From a virus: 46,343 nt of DNA. This document shows, one piece after another, positions 39,328 to 46,343 of the stretch (position 1 is its first letter; the number at the start of each line of letters is the position of its first letter). The translations under genes were made by a program, and so were the position numbers. The stretch lies in the IMG/VR virus record IMGVR_UViG_3300020027_000002, positions 1-46,343 of that record; one strand, given 5' to 3'. Under the pieces are notes generated by a model that worked only from the letters and a program-made list of their open reading frames with translations, was not told the origin of the DNA and ran no database searches.

Positions 39328-40430
39328 CTGGTGCAGTTAAGTCTCGTACATCTGCTCTCGGATTAGCTCTTCTTAGGTTCGACTTCCCCAATTGGGGGGA
39401 TGATATGAATAAGAACCAGTTAATCATTGACGCATCCTACAGCATCTTTGGTCTAACGATCAGTGGTGCGTGGGATAACTCGACTATGTACACGTCCGGT
39501 GTCCTTGTTGTGGACATCGATGAGAATTCCATATACAGATGTAATGTTACGCATACGTCGGCTGCATTGGGAACGTTTGCAGAAGATCGGATTGCGAACC
39601 CAACTTATTGGGCTGCTTACAATTCGAACATCAAGTATCGCGGTGACTGGCTGACTGCCACGCAATACTACACAAACGAAACCTTCACGCACCTCGATGC
39701 TTGGTACATTGTCACGGTGTCTCACATAAGCGGTGTGTTTGCGGATGACCTCGCCGATGAATTATTCAGTGTATTCTTCGATCCTTCTGGAGCAGACGAC
39801 AGCGCTCAAGCTAGTGCTGACGCTGCTGCCGCTTCTGCTGTTGCTGCTGCTGCAAGCGCGGGTACCGCGTCAACCGGAGCGTCTACAGCCACAACGCAAG
39901 CAGGAATTGCCACAACCCAAGCCGGGACTGCTACAACAGGTGCTGGAACAGCTACGACCAAAGCTGCGGAAGCTCTTGCAAGTGCGGGTGCTGCAAGTGG
40001 TAGTGCATCGACCGCCACGACCAAAGCTAGTGATGCATCTTCCAGTGCCGATACTGCGACTGCCAGTAAGAACACTGCTGTTTCTTCTGCTGCTACTGCT
40101 GTCGCTGCTGCTGCTTCTCTAACAGGTCTTGAACTAAGTGGCATGATACAAGTGCCGCAAACTGGTGAGACGTACACGATCAAACTTCGTGCACGTCAAG
40201 CCGGAACGATCACGCGTACGACAACGAAGTGTGTTAGTGGTACGTGTACAGCGACGTTCAAGATCAACTCAACGAATGTCGGTGGTACAGCGCACAGTGT
40301 GTCAACTACTGAACAGTCAATTGCACGTACCACTAGCAACGCATTCGCTGTTGGTGATGATATTGTTGTTACTATCTCCTCCAATGCAGCGACTGTAGGT
40401 ATGTCGTTCAACATCGAGTATGATATCTAA
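39324..40430 (+). CDS. Tail fibre protein
   Basis: A 368-residue protein. The N-terminal 150 residues contain a W/Y-rich module with Y-R-C-N-V-T-H-T-S, G-T-F-A-E-D-R and Y-W-A-A-Y. Residues about 160-265 are a long Ala/Thr/Ser repeat (A-S/T-A-x-x-A-x-x-T) that should form a trimeric helical shaft. The C-terminal 100 residues are a beta domain (C-V-S-G-T-C-T-A-T-F-K-I, F-A-V-G-D-D-I-V-V-T-I) like receptor-binding tips. Its start overlaps the nozzle stop as ATGA. Likely the host-recognition protein. Confidence 0.86.
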   Translation: MTGAVKSRTSALGLALLRFDFPNWGDDMNKNQLIIDASYSIFGLTISGAWDNSTMYTSGVLVVDIDENSIYRCNVTHTSAALGTFAEDRIANPTYWAAYNSNIKYRGDWLTATQYYTNETFTHLDAWYIVTVSHISGVFADDLADELFSVFFDPSGADDSAQASADAAAASAVAAAASAGTASTGASTATTQAGIATTQAGTATTGAGTATTKAAEALASAGAASGSASTATTKASDASSSADTATASKNTAVSSAATAVAAAASLTGLELSGMIQVPQTGETYTIKLRARQAGTITRTTTKCVSGTCTATFKINSTNVGGTAHSVSTTEQSIARTTSNAFAVGDDIVVTISSNAATVGMSFNIEYDI

Positions 40431-41239
40431 TGGCCGGACGTCGTGACAGAGAATGGTTCAACGCGGATCGTGGTCTTGCATTTCTTGGGAGTGAGTGGAA
40501 CACACGACACGACATTCCGGGTGCTGCTGAGAGTAACGGCGTTCTCTTACCGACGGCATTGAACGGTACAAGCTTCGGTGCGGGTGACTTCTGTTACGTT
40601 GCTGAGATGATTGTCAGTGCAACTGCGACACCGCCACCTGATACTGCTGCAGGTGTGTGGACACAAGGCTTCACGAACGGTGGTTCGGGTACATTCGTAA
40701 GTATTGAAACTGGACTTGGTGTTCGATACGCGCACGCGTGGAAGATACTTACTAATGCTGATCCGGGAACGCGTGTGCGTAACCAACCAAGCAATGCTGG
40801 TACGAATACAAGACGTCTGTCGGTGTGTCGTGCGTTCCTTGCTAATCGACCGATACAAACGGTTACAGCTAGTGCACTCGCAGCACAATTCAGTGGTGAT
40901 GATCCTGCCGATCTTGTTATTAATGGCGGTTTGATCCTTCCGAGTACAACTGATTGGGATGCTGCGATTGTGCTTGGTGCGACGCTATCGAACTTCTCGA
41001 CAACTCCCGGTGGGTTGATATCATTCGCACCCGTTAAGGGAACTGAATACTTCGCGTACACAAGTGCAAGCCGCACACGTGCTGTAGAAGCTGGTAATCA
41101 TGGCACATCTGTTATCGGTGATGTGTTTCACAATGACTACAGTCGTGCAGAAGGAAACAACCCCGCATCCACAACGTTCAGCATGACGAACGTCGGTGAG
41201 TACAACCTGATCATCGGAGGTAACTTCAAGTTCACATGA
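40430..41239 (+). CDS. Second tail-fibre-like or receptor-binding protein (putative)
   Basis: A 269-residue Gly/Thr/Ala/Ser-rich beta protein with Trp and aromatic patches (GVRYAHAWKI, ATTFSM-type strands near the end), placed right after the fibre and before the endolysin. Its stop overlaps the endolysin start as ATGA. No enzyme motif was seen. Fibre- or tail-tip function is inferred from composition and position. Confidence 0.62.
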   Translation: MAGRRDREWFNADRGLAFLGSEWNTRHDIPGAAESNGVLLPTALNGTSFGAGDFCYVAEMIVSATATPPPDTAAGVWTQGFTNGGSGTFVSIETGLGVRYAHAWKILTNADPGTRVRNQPSNAGTNTRRLSVCRAFLANRPIQTVTASALAAQFSGDDPADLVINGGLILPSTTDWDAAIVLGATLSNFSTTPGGLISFAPVKGTEYFAYTSASRTRAVEAGNHGTSVIGDVFHNDYSRAEGNNPASTTFSMTNVGEYNLIIGGNFKFT

Positions 41240-41679
41240 CAAAAGGCCCGTACAACTATGGAACCAAAAGCAAAGCAGCGTACAGATCACTTCACCCGCT
41301 CTTACAGAAGTTGGCTGATGCTGTTATCAAGGAAATCGACGTCGCGATTACGGATAGTTCGCGAAATAAAGCGCAGCAAGAACTTGCCTTCAAACAGGGT
41401 AACTCGAAGGTGCATTTTGGAGATAGCGCGCACAATTGGGAAGTAGCCGTTGCTATGGACTTGCTTCCTATGGACATGAAAGATTGGAATGACATTGCAG
41501 CCTTCGTCCGTATGGGTAAGGTTGTAACGCGCATTGCTAAAGAGCTTAACATTCCTATACGTTGGCTAGGTGATCCTAACATGGATGGGAATACTAAGGA
41601 CGGATGGGACTATCCACACTTCGAGTTGCATCCGTGGCGATCCTTCGCAAACAAAGCCAAACCGTATAGAGGGAAGTAA
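41236..41679 (+). CDS. Endolysin, M15 peptidase (L-alanyl-D-glutamate type)
   Basis: A 147-residue enzyme with the zinc ligands H66 (S-A-H), D75 (A-M-D) and H128 (Y-P-H-F-E-L-H), and the catalytic D125 three residues before the last His, as in T5 endolysin. It cleaves the peptide stem of peptidoglycan. There is no signal peptide, so release needs a holin; a holin-like gene lies two genes downstream. The first gene of the lysis group, coupled by ATGA to the fibre-like gene. Confidence 0.9.
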   Translation: MTKGPYNYGTKSKAAYRSLHPLLQKLADAVIKEIDVAITDSSRNKAQQELAFKQGNSKVHFGDSAHNWEVAVAMDLLPMDMKDWNDIAAFVRMGKVVTRIAKELNIPIRWLGDPNMDGNTKDGWDYPHFELHPWRSFANKAKPYRGK

Positions 41680-41680
41680 C

Positions 41681-42004
41681 ATGAAACACATCGTCTTCGC
41701 TATTGCAGCGTGTCTTGCACTCTCCGGATGTCTCGGATCAGGTACACCTGAGACAACCGAAGCGTTCAAGGCACAGGTTGCTGCAACGTGCGCTAACATC
41801 AAACCGTTCTTCGACAGCATTCAGATCGTGGATGATGCCGGGGAACTGTCAGCTGCGAACCATAAGAAGTTTGCATCTGCCAAGATCGTTGTCGGTAACA
41901 TCTGCACTCCCGGTGCTGTTGTGAACTGGCAGACTGCTGTAACAAGCGCTGCACTCACATATGTCATCCTCGTGCAAATCAACAAGGATGAAAAGAATGG
42001 CTGA
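41681..42004 (+). CDS. Lipoprotein in the lysis group (possible outer spanin)
   Basis: A 107-residue product from ATG 41681, with GAGGGAAGT upstream. The N-terminus is a lipoprotein signal with the lipobox L-S-G-C, so cleavage should leave Cys at residue 18 for lipidation. The mature part is about 90 residues with two more Cys. Rz1-like outer spanins are usually shorter and Pro-rich, so this could also be another periplasmic or outer-membrane lipoprotein, such as one for superinfection exclusion. It overlaps the holin-like start. Confidence 0.72.
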   Translation: MKHIVFAIAACLALSGCLGSGTPETTEAFKAQVAATCANIKPFFDSIQIVDDAGELSAANHKKFASAKIVVGNICTPGAVVNWQTAVTSAALTYVILVQINKDEKNG

Positions 42005-42353
42005 CCTAACGCCGGTTGTAGCCGAAGCTCTACAGAAGCAAGCTGACAACAAGACGAATGATCTCACGGCTGCCGACGCATCCAAGGTGACACCACAAGT
42101 CGCTAAGGAAGTGAACAAGGAAGTCAATGCGATCATCACCAACATCACCAATCAGGAACCACTCTGGCAGTCCCGGATGTTCATTGGTGCGTTGGTAACA
42201 GCATTGTTGCAGCTTGCTTCACTCGCCGGTGTTATCACTGATAACATCAGTCCCGAAAGCACGACGAACTTGGTCATGCAGGGTATCTCCATTGTGAGTG
42301 CAATCTATGCCGCGTACGGACGTGCAGTCGTCAACAAGCCGCTCGGACAATAA
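41997..42353 (+). CDS. Holin-like membrane protein
   Basis: A 118-residue product from ATG 41997, with AAGGAT eight bases upstream. A charged N-terminal helix of about 55 residues precedes two membrane spans (about 61-82 and 95-110, the second S-I-V-S-A-I-Y-A-A-Y-G-R). A positively charged end follows. The size and topology, next to the endolysin, suit a holin that releases the endolysin. No family was recognised with certainty. Confidence 0.68.
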   Translation: MADLTPVVAEALQKQADNKTNDLTAADASKVTPQVAKEVNKEVNAIITNITNQEPLWQSRMFIGALVTALLQLASLAGVITDNISPESTTNLVMQGISIVSAIYAAYGRAVVNKPLGQ

Positions 42354-42354
42354 T

Positions 42355-42993
42355 ATGGCCAACGGAAATACACAAACACAGATGGACAGTGATAGCAGAT
42401 ACGCTCAACTTGGTGAACGTGTCTCGAACCTGTCCACCCGACAGCATGATCTAGAGACTGAAATGCGCCGTGGTTTCGGTGAAGTCAGTCAAGCGGTGAA
42501 CCTGTTATCGAACGAACTGCGGGGTTCAAGTAGAACACAGTGGCCGGTTATCTGGTCTGCTGTCGGTGTGTGTTTCGTTGTCATCGCTGCGATTGGTGGA
42601 CTTGCGTACTCACCTGTACTCGGGAACATCAGTCGCATCGACAACAGCCAACAATCGTTAGCAGCGCTGATCAAATCGGTGGATGACAATGCAATGCCCA
42701 TTCAAGCCTTCGCTGAGTTCAAGAACACCTACGAGAACAATCGTGTTCTTTCACGACAGGATTACAATGATAGGTTCGGTGTCATCAACGAAGCACTTAA
42801 AGATACCGTACCACGTGCTGAGCATGCCCGCGTGTGGTCAGCATATGATCAACGCTTCCTCGACCAACAAAGACAGATCGATGAAGTGAAAACTGCGCAA
42901 GGTAGTGTGTATGGTACTCGTGACCTGCTCATTGACTTGCGTAACAGACTGGACAGAGTTGAGACGTTGCGTGAAAGCGTGACGCCAAGATGA
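42355..42993 (+). CDS. Membrane coiled-coil protein of the lysis group
   Basis: A 212-residue product from ATG 42355, two bases after the holin stop. Residues 15-60 are a charged helix, 64-86 one membrane span (VIWSAVGVCFVVIAAIGGLA), and about 95-205 a long periplasmic or cytoplasmic coiled coil. The overall plan resembles an inner-membrane spanin with an additional N-terminal part, but no spanin signature was seen. The stop overlaps the next start as ATGA. Confidence 0.62.
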   Translation: MANGNTQTQMDSDSRYAQLGERVSNLSTRQHDLETEMRRGFGEVSQAVNLLSNELRGSSRTQWPVIWSAVGVCFVVIAAIGGLAYSPVLGNISRIDNSQQSLAALIKSVDDNAMPIQAFAEFKNTYENNRVLSRQDYNDRFGVINEALKDTVPRAEHARVWSAYDQRFLDQQRQIDEVKTAQGSVYGTRDLLIDLRNRLDRVETLRESVTPR

Positions 42994-43466
42994 GACTAGT
43001 CTGTGTCGAACTCCTGAATGATACTGATATACCGGCGCTTGTCGATATCGCACGTAAGATGCAGGAGGAATGCGAGCCTGACATACCCTTCGATGAAGTC
43101 GAGACATATGCGAACTGTTTGAAATGTCTCAAGGATATTCACAGGACAGGCATGAACTGTTGGATAGTTCGGGATGATCTTAGGGTTGTCGGGTTCGCAG
43201 TCGGCGTTCAAGGACGTTACTTGATGTTTACGAAAGCTGAGATAGCATCACTCACGTTGTGGTACGTCTTGCCTGAGTATCGTAATAGATCACGTGCCGC
43301 CTTTGAACTGCTGCACAACTTTGAGAGTTGGGCTATACTTAATGGAGCGTTCCGCATTGAAGTTGGTGCGGCACGTGTCGGTGTAGAAGACGCAACAAAA
43401 CTTAATCACATGTTCGCACGTCGTGGTTTCACATCGTATGGCGAACTGTTCTATAGGAAGTTGTAA
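42990..43466 (+). CDS. GNAT-type acetyltransferase
   Basis: A 158-residue protein with the GNAT fold: a central L-T-L-W-Y-V-L-P-E-Y-R-N-R-S-R-A-A segment matching motif A (the P-loop that binds acetyl-CoA), then A-I-L-N-G-A-F-R-I-E-V and a C-terminal R-R-G-F-T-S-Y-G-E-L-F. Proteins of this type occur in the virion regions of podoviruses (T7 gp13 has been related to this fold, from memory). It is linked by ATGA to the upstream gene and by overlap to the first ejection protein, so it may be a virion protein or modify a host protein. Confidence 0.75.
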   Translation: MRLVCVELLNDTDIPALVDIARKMQEECEPDIPFDEVETYANCLKCLKDIHRTGMNCWIVRDDLRVVGFAVGVQGRYLMFTKAEIASLTLWYVLPEYRNRSRAAFELLHNFESWAILNGAFRIEVGAARVGVEDATKLNHMFARRGFTSYGELFYRKL

Positions 43467-44602
43467 TGGGGAACTTTGATAGTTCGGGTTCTTTCGGTGG
43501 TTCTACTGGTATCGGTATCGGTGGAACATCAACACCTCGTCGGGTAGTTCCGACAAGCGGTAACGGTCCCGGTATGGGGCCACAAACAACAACATCAACT
43601 TGGCAGAGTGATCGTGGTATCCCTTCGACAAGTCCAGCAGGAGTTAACGCAGTGGGTGGAAAGTCAGCACCAGCGCCAAAGCCTACCGACCCGATGGAGT
43701 CGGCACGAGCACAGATGGCAATTGATGACGCAACGGCAGCACGTAACGCTACGTCTGCTGCTGCTGAACGAGATCGACAAGCACAAGAAGCACAGCGTGT
43801 CCGCGATCAAACGGGTGCAGCTGTCAACAGTGCTTATACAACTGGACAGGGATACGGTGCACAGAAAGCGGGTTCACTCGGTTTCCAAGACACGTACGGT
43901 TTGCTTGATAGCTATAATTCGAAGCTGTCTGCCGCACGTGGAGGCGTTCCTGAGACAGCTGGTAACAACGTCGGTAGTTACTTTAACTATGACGACCTCT
44001 GGAACAAGTCGATGAACGAGGCGACGACTGCACAGTCCACGAAACTGGACAATGCGTATCGCGGTATTGTTAAGCCCGGTTGGGAGAACAGTTACTTCGC
44101 TGATACAGCCGACGACAGCATTCTCGACAGCATTCTTGGTGAACAGTACAGCGGTGCGTTCGATACCATTGACGCTGCGCGTGCACGCGGACAGTTGTCA
44201 CAAGGTGCATTCGATAACACGATCCGTGGGCTTGACAGTAAGAAACTCGGCGCACGTTCGCAGCTTGAAGACACAGGCTTGGGGGTACTCGGTGGTTATC
44301 GTGGACAACTTGACGACACTGCGAAACAGTACAGCGATCAGATTGGCTCGTATAAGTTGGGCCAAAACATATCGATGGACGACATGCTTGCCGCTTTCGG
44401 TTCTCAGAGGGACACACTCACTGGTCGTCTCGGTGGTGACATCCGTAATGCCGTTGGCGACACGAACTACTTCAACACGGATACGTTGATGGCCAAGGGG
44501 AACAGTGCAGCTGGCGTTAGCAACAATCCGCTACGTGATGCATTCAAGGACTCCACAATAATTGATCCAACACGTACGACCGGAACGACGGGAGTATTCT
44601 AA
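43466..44602 (+). CDS. Virion protein, probable DNA ejection component
   Basis: A 378-residue product overlapping the acetyltransferase stop by one base. The first 80 residues are Gly/Ser/Thr-rich and disordered. A helical Ala/Arg/Gln-rich part follows (ATSAAAERDRQAQEAQRVRD), then a mainly helical region with Tyr and Asp. No enzymatic motif was seen. Position before the glycine-zipper protein and the transglycosylase suggests an internal ejection protein. Confidence 0.62.
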   Translation: MGNFDSSGSFGGSTGIGIGGTSTPRRVVPTSGNGPGMGPQTTTSTWQSDRGIPSTSPAGVNAVGGKSAPAPKPTDPMESARAQMAIDDATAARNATSAAAERDRQAQEAQRVRDQTGAAVNSAYTTGQGYGAQKAGSLGFQDTYGLLDSYNSKLSAARGGVPETAGNNVGSYFNYDDLWNKSMNEATTAQSTKLDNAYRGIVKPGWENSYFADTADDSILDSILGEQYSGAFDTIDAARARGQLSQGAFDNTIRGLDSKKLGARSQLEDTGLGVLGGYRGQLDDTAKQYSDQIGSYKLGQNISMDDMLAAFGSQRDTLTGRLGGDIRNAVGDTNYFNTDTLMAKGNSAAGVSNNPLRDAFKDSTIIDPTRTTGTTGVF

Positions 44603-45606
44603 TGATCGGCGCACTCATTGGTGCTGCTGCCACAATAGGAAGTAGTCTTCTCGGCGCGGGTGCTGCTGACGAAGCTGCGGATCAGAACTGGCAGATCAAT
44701 CTACTCAACTACTATCAGCGTGAGCAAGAGCGTTTCGATACGATCAGTGCTGCACGCAAACGCGATAATGAGACTAAACTCGGCTCGACTGACAGTGCCG
44801 GGAATAGAACTCACTTCGTTGATGGTGTTGGTTGGGTAAGTGACTTGTCCCCCGAAAGTCAACAGTTGCAGTCTCTCTATCAGAATGAAGAGATGCAGCA
44901 GTTCGATGATCTTAACAAGAAGCGTGACGTTCTCCAACAGAACTACACGCGCCAAGGTAAGGAAGACGTACAGGGGCAACAGCTTCTGGACGCATTCGGT
45001 CGTGTTCAGCGTTCATCTGGTAAAGATGAAGAGAACTTGATGAACCAAAGCGCTACCAAGGCCATCAATGAAGGCTACGACACGACACTTGAAGACGCAA
45101 TGCGTTCAGCTGTACGTTCCGGAGCTTCTAACAGTGGTAAGGTCGCTGCTGAAATCGGTTCGAAGAAATCCAATGCCTTGCTTGATGCGTTCCAGACGAA
45201 CAGAATGCAAGCAGGAGGCATGGCGGATGACAAGTTTAATACTGAGCGTGGCAATGTTGCTAACTTGTACAATATGTTCGCCTCACGAGCCTCCGCAATG
45301 CCAGATGTTGCATACAATCCTCGTAACATCGAAGGACTTACTGCACAACAGCAGTCGGGAGCTATGTCTGCGAGCGGTCAGTCTGCAAACGCCCTTATTA
45401 ATGCGTTCGCGAAGCAGGGTGGTAGCATGTCGGCTGTAGACCCGAACTATGGATGGGCGAATGCAATCGGCGCGAGTGGTCAAGCTGTCAGTTCTGCACT
45501 AGATGCAGCGAACAGTGACCGTCTGAAGCGACAAGCGTTTGAAAACTACGGTGGTAGCAACGGCCTTGACACATCGATGTACAAGGGTAACGTAGGATTG
45601 TGGTAA
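44602..45606 (+). CDS. Internal virion protein with an N-terminal glycine-zipper hydrophobic segment
   Basis: A 334-residue product. The N-terminus (IGALIGAAATIGSSLLGAGA) is a Gly/Ala membrane-inserting helix, and the rest is largely charged helix with Gln and Asn. This is the plan of T7 gp14-like ejection proteins, which form a pore in the outer membrane during DNA entry. The neighbouring transglycosylase and giant protein complete a three-part ejection set. It starts at the overlapping A of the previous stop. Confidence 0.72.
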   Translation: MIGALIGAAATIGSSLLGAGAADEAADQNWQINLLNYYQREQERFDTISAARKRDNETKLGSTDSAGNRTHFVDGVGWVSDLSPESQQLQSLYQNEEMQQFDDLNKKRDVLQQNYTRQGKEDVQGQQLLDAFGRVQRSSGKDEENLMNQSATKAINEGYDTTLEDAMRSAVRSGASNSGKVAAEIGSKKSNALLDAFQTNRMQAGGMADDKFNTERGNVANLYNMFASRASAMPDVAYNPRNIEGLTAQQQSGAMSASGQSANALINAFAKQGGSMSAVDPNYGWANAIGASGQAVSSALDAANSDRLKRQAFENYGGSNGLDTSMYKGNVGLW

Positions 45607-45607
45607 C

Positions 45608-46343
45608 ATGGCATCAATGATGACACCTTGGGATTTGGCGCGTGACTTCATTCAGAACCAGAACCAGATCGCAGCACAGAACCGTCAAACAGCGGATCAA
45701 GTCGCTATGCGTACGATTGGTGCTGGCGTGGATCGCAACGTCGCGCAAGTAGCACAGGGATATCAGCAAGCTAACATGGGCTTGCGGAATGACTACGCGA
45801 CGACGGCTGATACAACTGCGTATGGTCGCCAACAGGAGACAACTGCACTCGCTCGACAGAACGCACTTACTGATTACGGTACGGAGCGTAAGGACAAACT
45901 TGCTGACGCTGCTGTTTCCAGTCGTGCTGCATTGACGAAGGATGAACGCGACTTCGAACAGTTGAAGGAACTTGAGCGTATCAAGCTTGGTCAAACCGGC
46001 AACGGTACACGTCGTTACGGTCGTTTCGATGGTACAGATCAACCCGCTCCTAGTAGTGGTGAAGCACTTACAGTACAACGTGAAAGCGGTGGCAATCCGA
46101 ACGCGAAGAACCCATCGAGTTCCGCAACTGGCACACATCAAATCCTTGAGGGAACGTGGAATGAATTCGCAGATCGTGCGGGTGTTCCAAAGATCGTACC
46201 GGGACAGCCTGATCCACGCACGAACCCTGAGTTATCTTCACGTGCTTACACAGTTATCAGCGGCGCATACAATGGTGAGCTTGCACGTCACAACATTCCA
46301 GTGACGAAGGCGAACGCATACGCTGCATGGTTCCTCGGTCCCG
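45608..46343 (+). CDS. Virion lytic transglycosylase, N-terminal part (continues at base 1)
   Basis: The 5' part of a 457-residue protein that resumes at 1-765 after removing the 127-base overlap. The first 130 residues are helical (Gln/Ala-rich) and probably bind other ejection proteins. From about residue 150 it has the SLT/GEWL catalytic region: L-T-V-Q-R-E-S-G-G-N-P with E159 as the likely catalytic Glu, then N-P-S-S-S-A-T-G-T-H-Q-I. The ATG at 45608 follows the previous stop closely. It cleaves glycan strands of peptidoglycan while the DNA passes the cell wall. Confidence 0.87.
   Translation, partial: MASMMTPWDLARDFIQNQNQIAAQNRQTADQVAMRTIGAGVDRNVAQVAQGYQQANMGLRNDYATTADTTAYGRQQETTALARQNALTDYGTERKDKLADAAVSSRAALTKDERDFEQLKELERIKLGQTGNGTRRYGRFDGTDQPAPSSGEALTVQRESGGNPNAKNPSSSATGTHQILEGTWNEFADRAGVPKIVPGQPDPRTNPELSSRAYTVISGAYNGELARHNIPVTKANAYAAWFLGP
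46217..46343. repeat. Terminal redundancy of the contig, right copy
   Basis: Exact copy of bases 1-127. Joining the copies restores an uninterrupted 457-codon gene, which supports a circular or circularly permuted genome. True direct terminal repeats remain possible, but the length matching a k-mer makes an assembly origin more likely. Confidence 0.93.

Overview
The window is one complete genome of a tailed bacteriophage with podovirus-type virion genes. Bases 1-127 are repeated exactly at 46217-46343, so the contig closes into a circle of 46216 bp. The cut falls inside a virion transglycosylase gene, which runs from 45608 across the junction to 765. No integrase, lysogeny cassette, ribosomal RNA, CRISPR array or convincing tRNA was seen. 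The host is probably Gram-negative: there is an M15-type endolysin and a lipoprotein with a clear lipobox. No gene fixes the host further.

The genome has two arms that diverge near 25.2 kb and converge near 4.88 kb. The rightward arm (25434 to 46216, then 1 to 4885) is late. It holds an entry segment of small structural or unknown genes including an Ig-repeat protein, terminase small and large subunits, portal, scaffold, major capsid protein, head proteins, a connector, a tail nozzle protein, a fibre and a second fibre-like protein, a lysis group (M15 endolysin, lipoprotein, holin-like protein, membrane coiled-coil protein), a GNAT acetyltransferase and the ejection proteins. The ejection group includes a separate lytic transglycosylase and a 1375-residue protein.

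The leftward arm (25126 down to about 4876) carries DNA metabolism, regulation and many very small genes. Its recognisable products are a UDG-like/family A DNA polymerase fusion, a dNMP-kinase-like P-loop protein, an SF1 RecD/Dda-like helicase, a DUF669-like protein, a Sak4-like RecA-fold ATPase, a WYL protein with its own small HTH partner, a Cas4-like nuclease with four cysteines, a MazG-like pyrophosphohydrolase, an HNH endonuclease, a GHKL ATPase and a DUF932 protein. Genes are packed with ATGA or TAATG overlaps, including several small membrane proteins. No phage RNA polymerase and no primase were recognised, so host RNA polymerase probably transcribes the genome.

Regulation is readable. 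At least six leftward promoters have TTGACA with exactly 17 bp to a -10, four of them with GAC before the -35. Two more leftward promoters and one rightward promoter are weaker or use a G-rich -35 (TTGGGG). Two intergenic regions carry inverted pairs of an AATCACAT-type half-site, and two others carry the palindrome TTACACGTGTAA. A 681-bp gene-poor stretch (24206-24886) holds repeats and stable hairpins and is the best candidate for an origin or an untranslated RNA.

The most unusual points are the polymerase active site (His at the Pol I Phe762 position, HDA in place of HDE, a degenerate UDG motif), the WYL and HTH domains on separate genes, the GHKL protein with an EEYIH motif, and the operator-like repeats.
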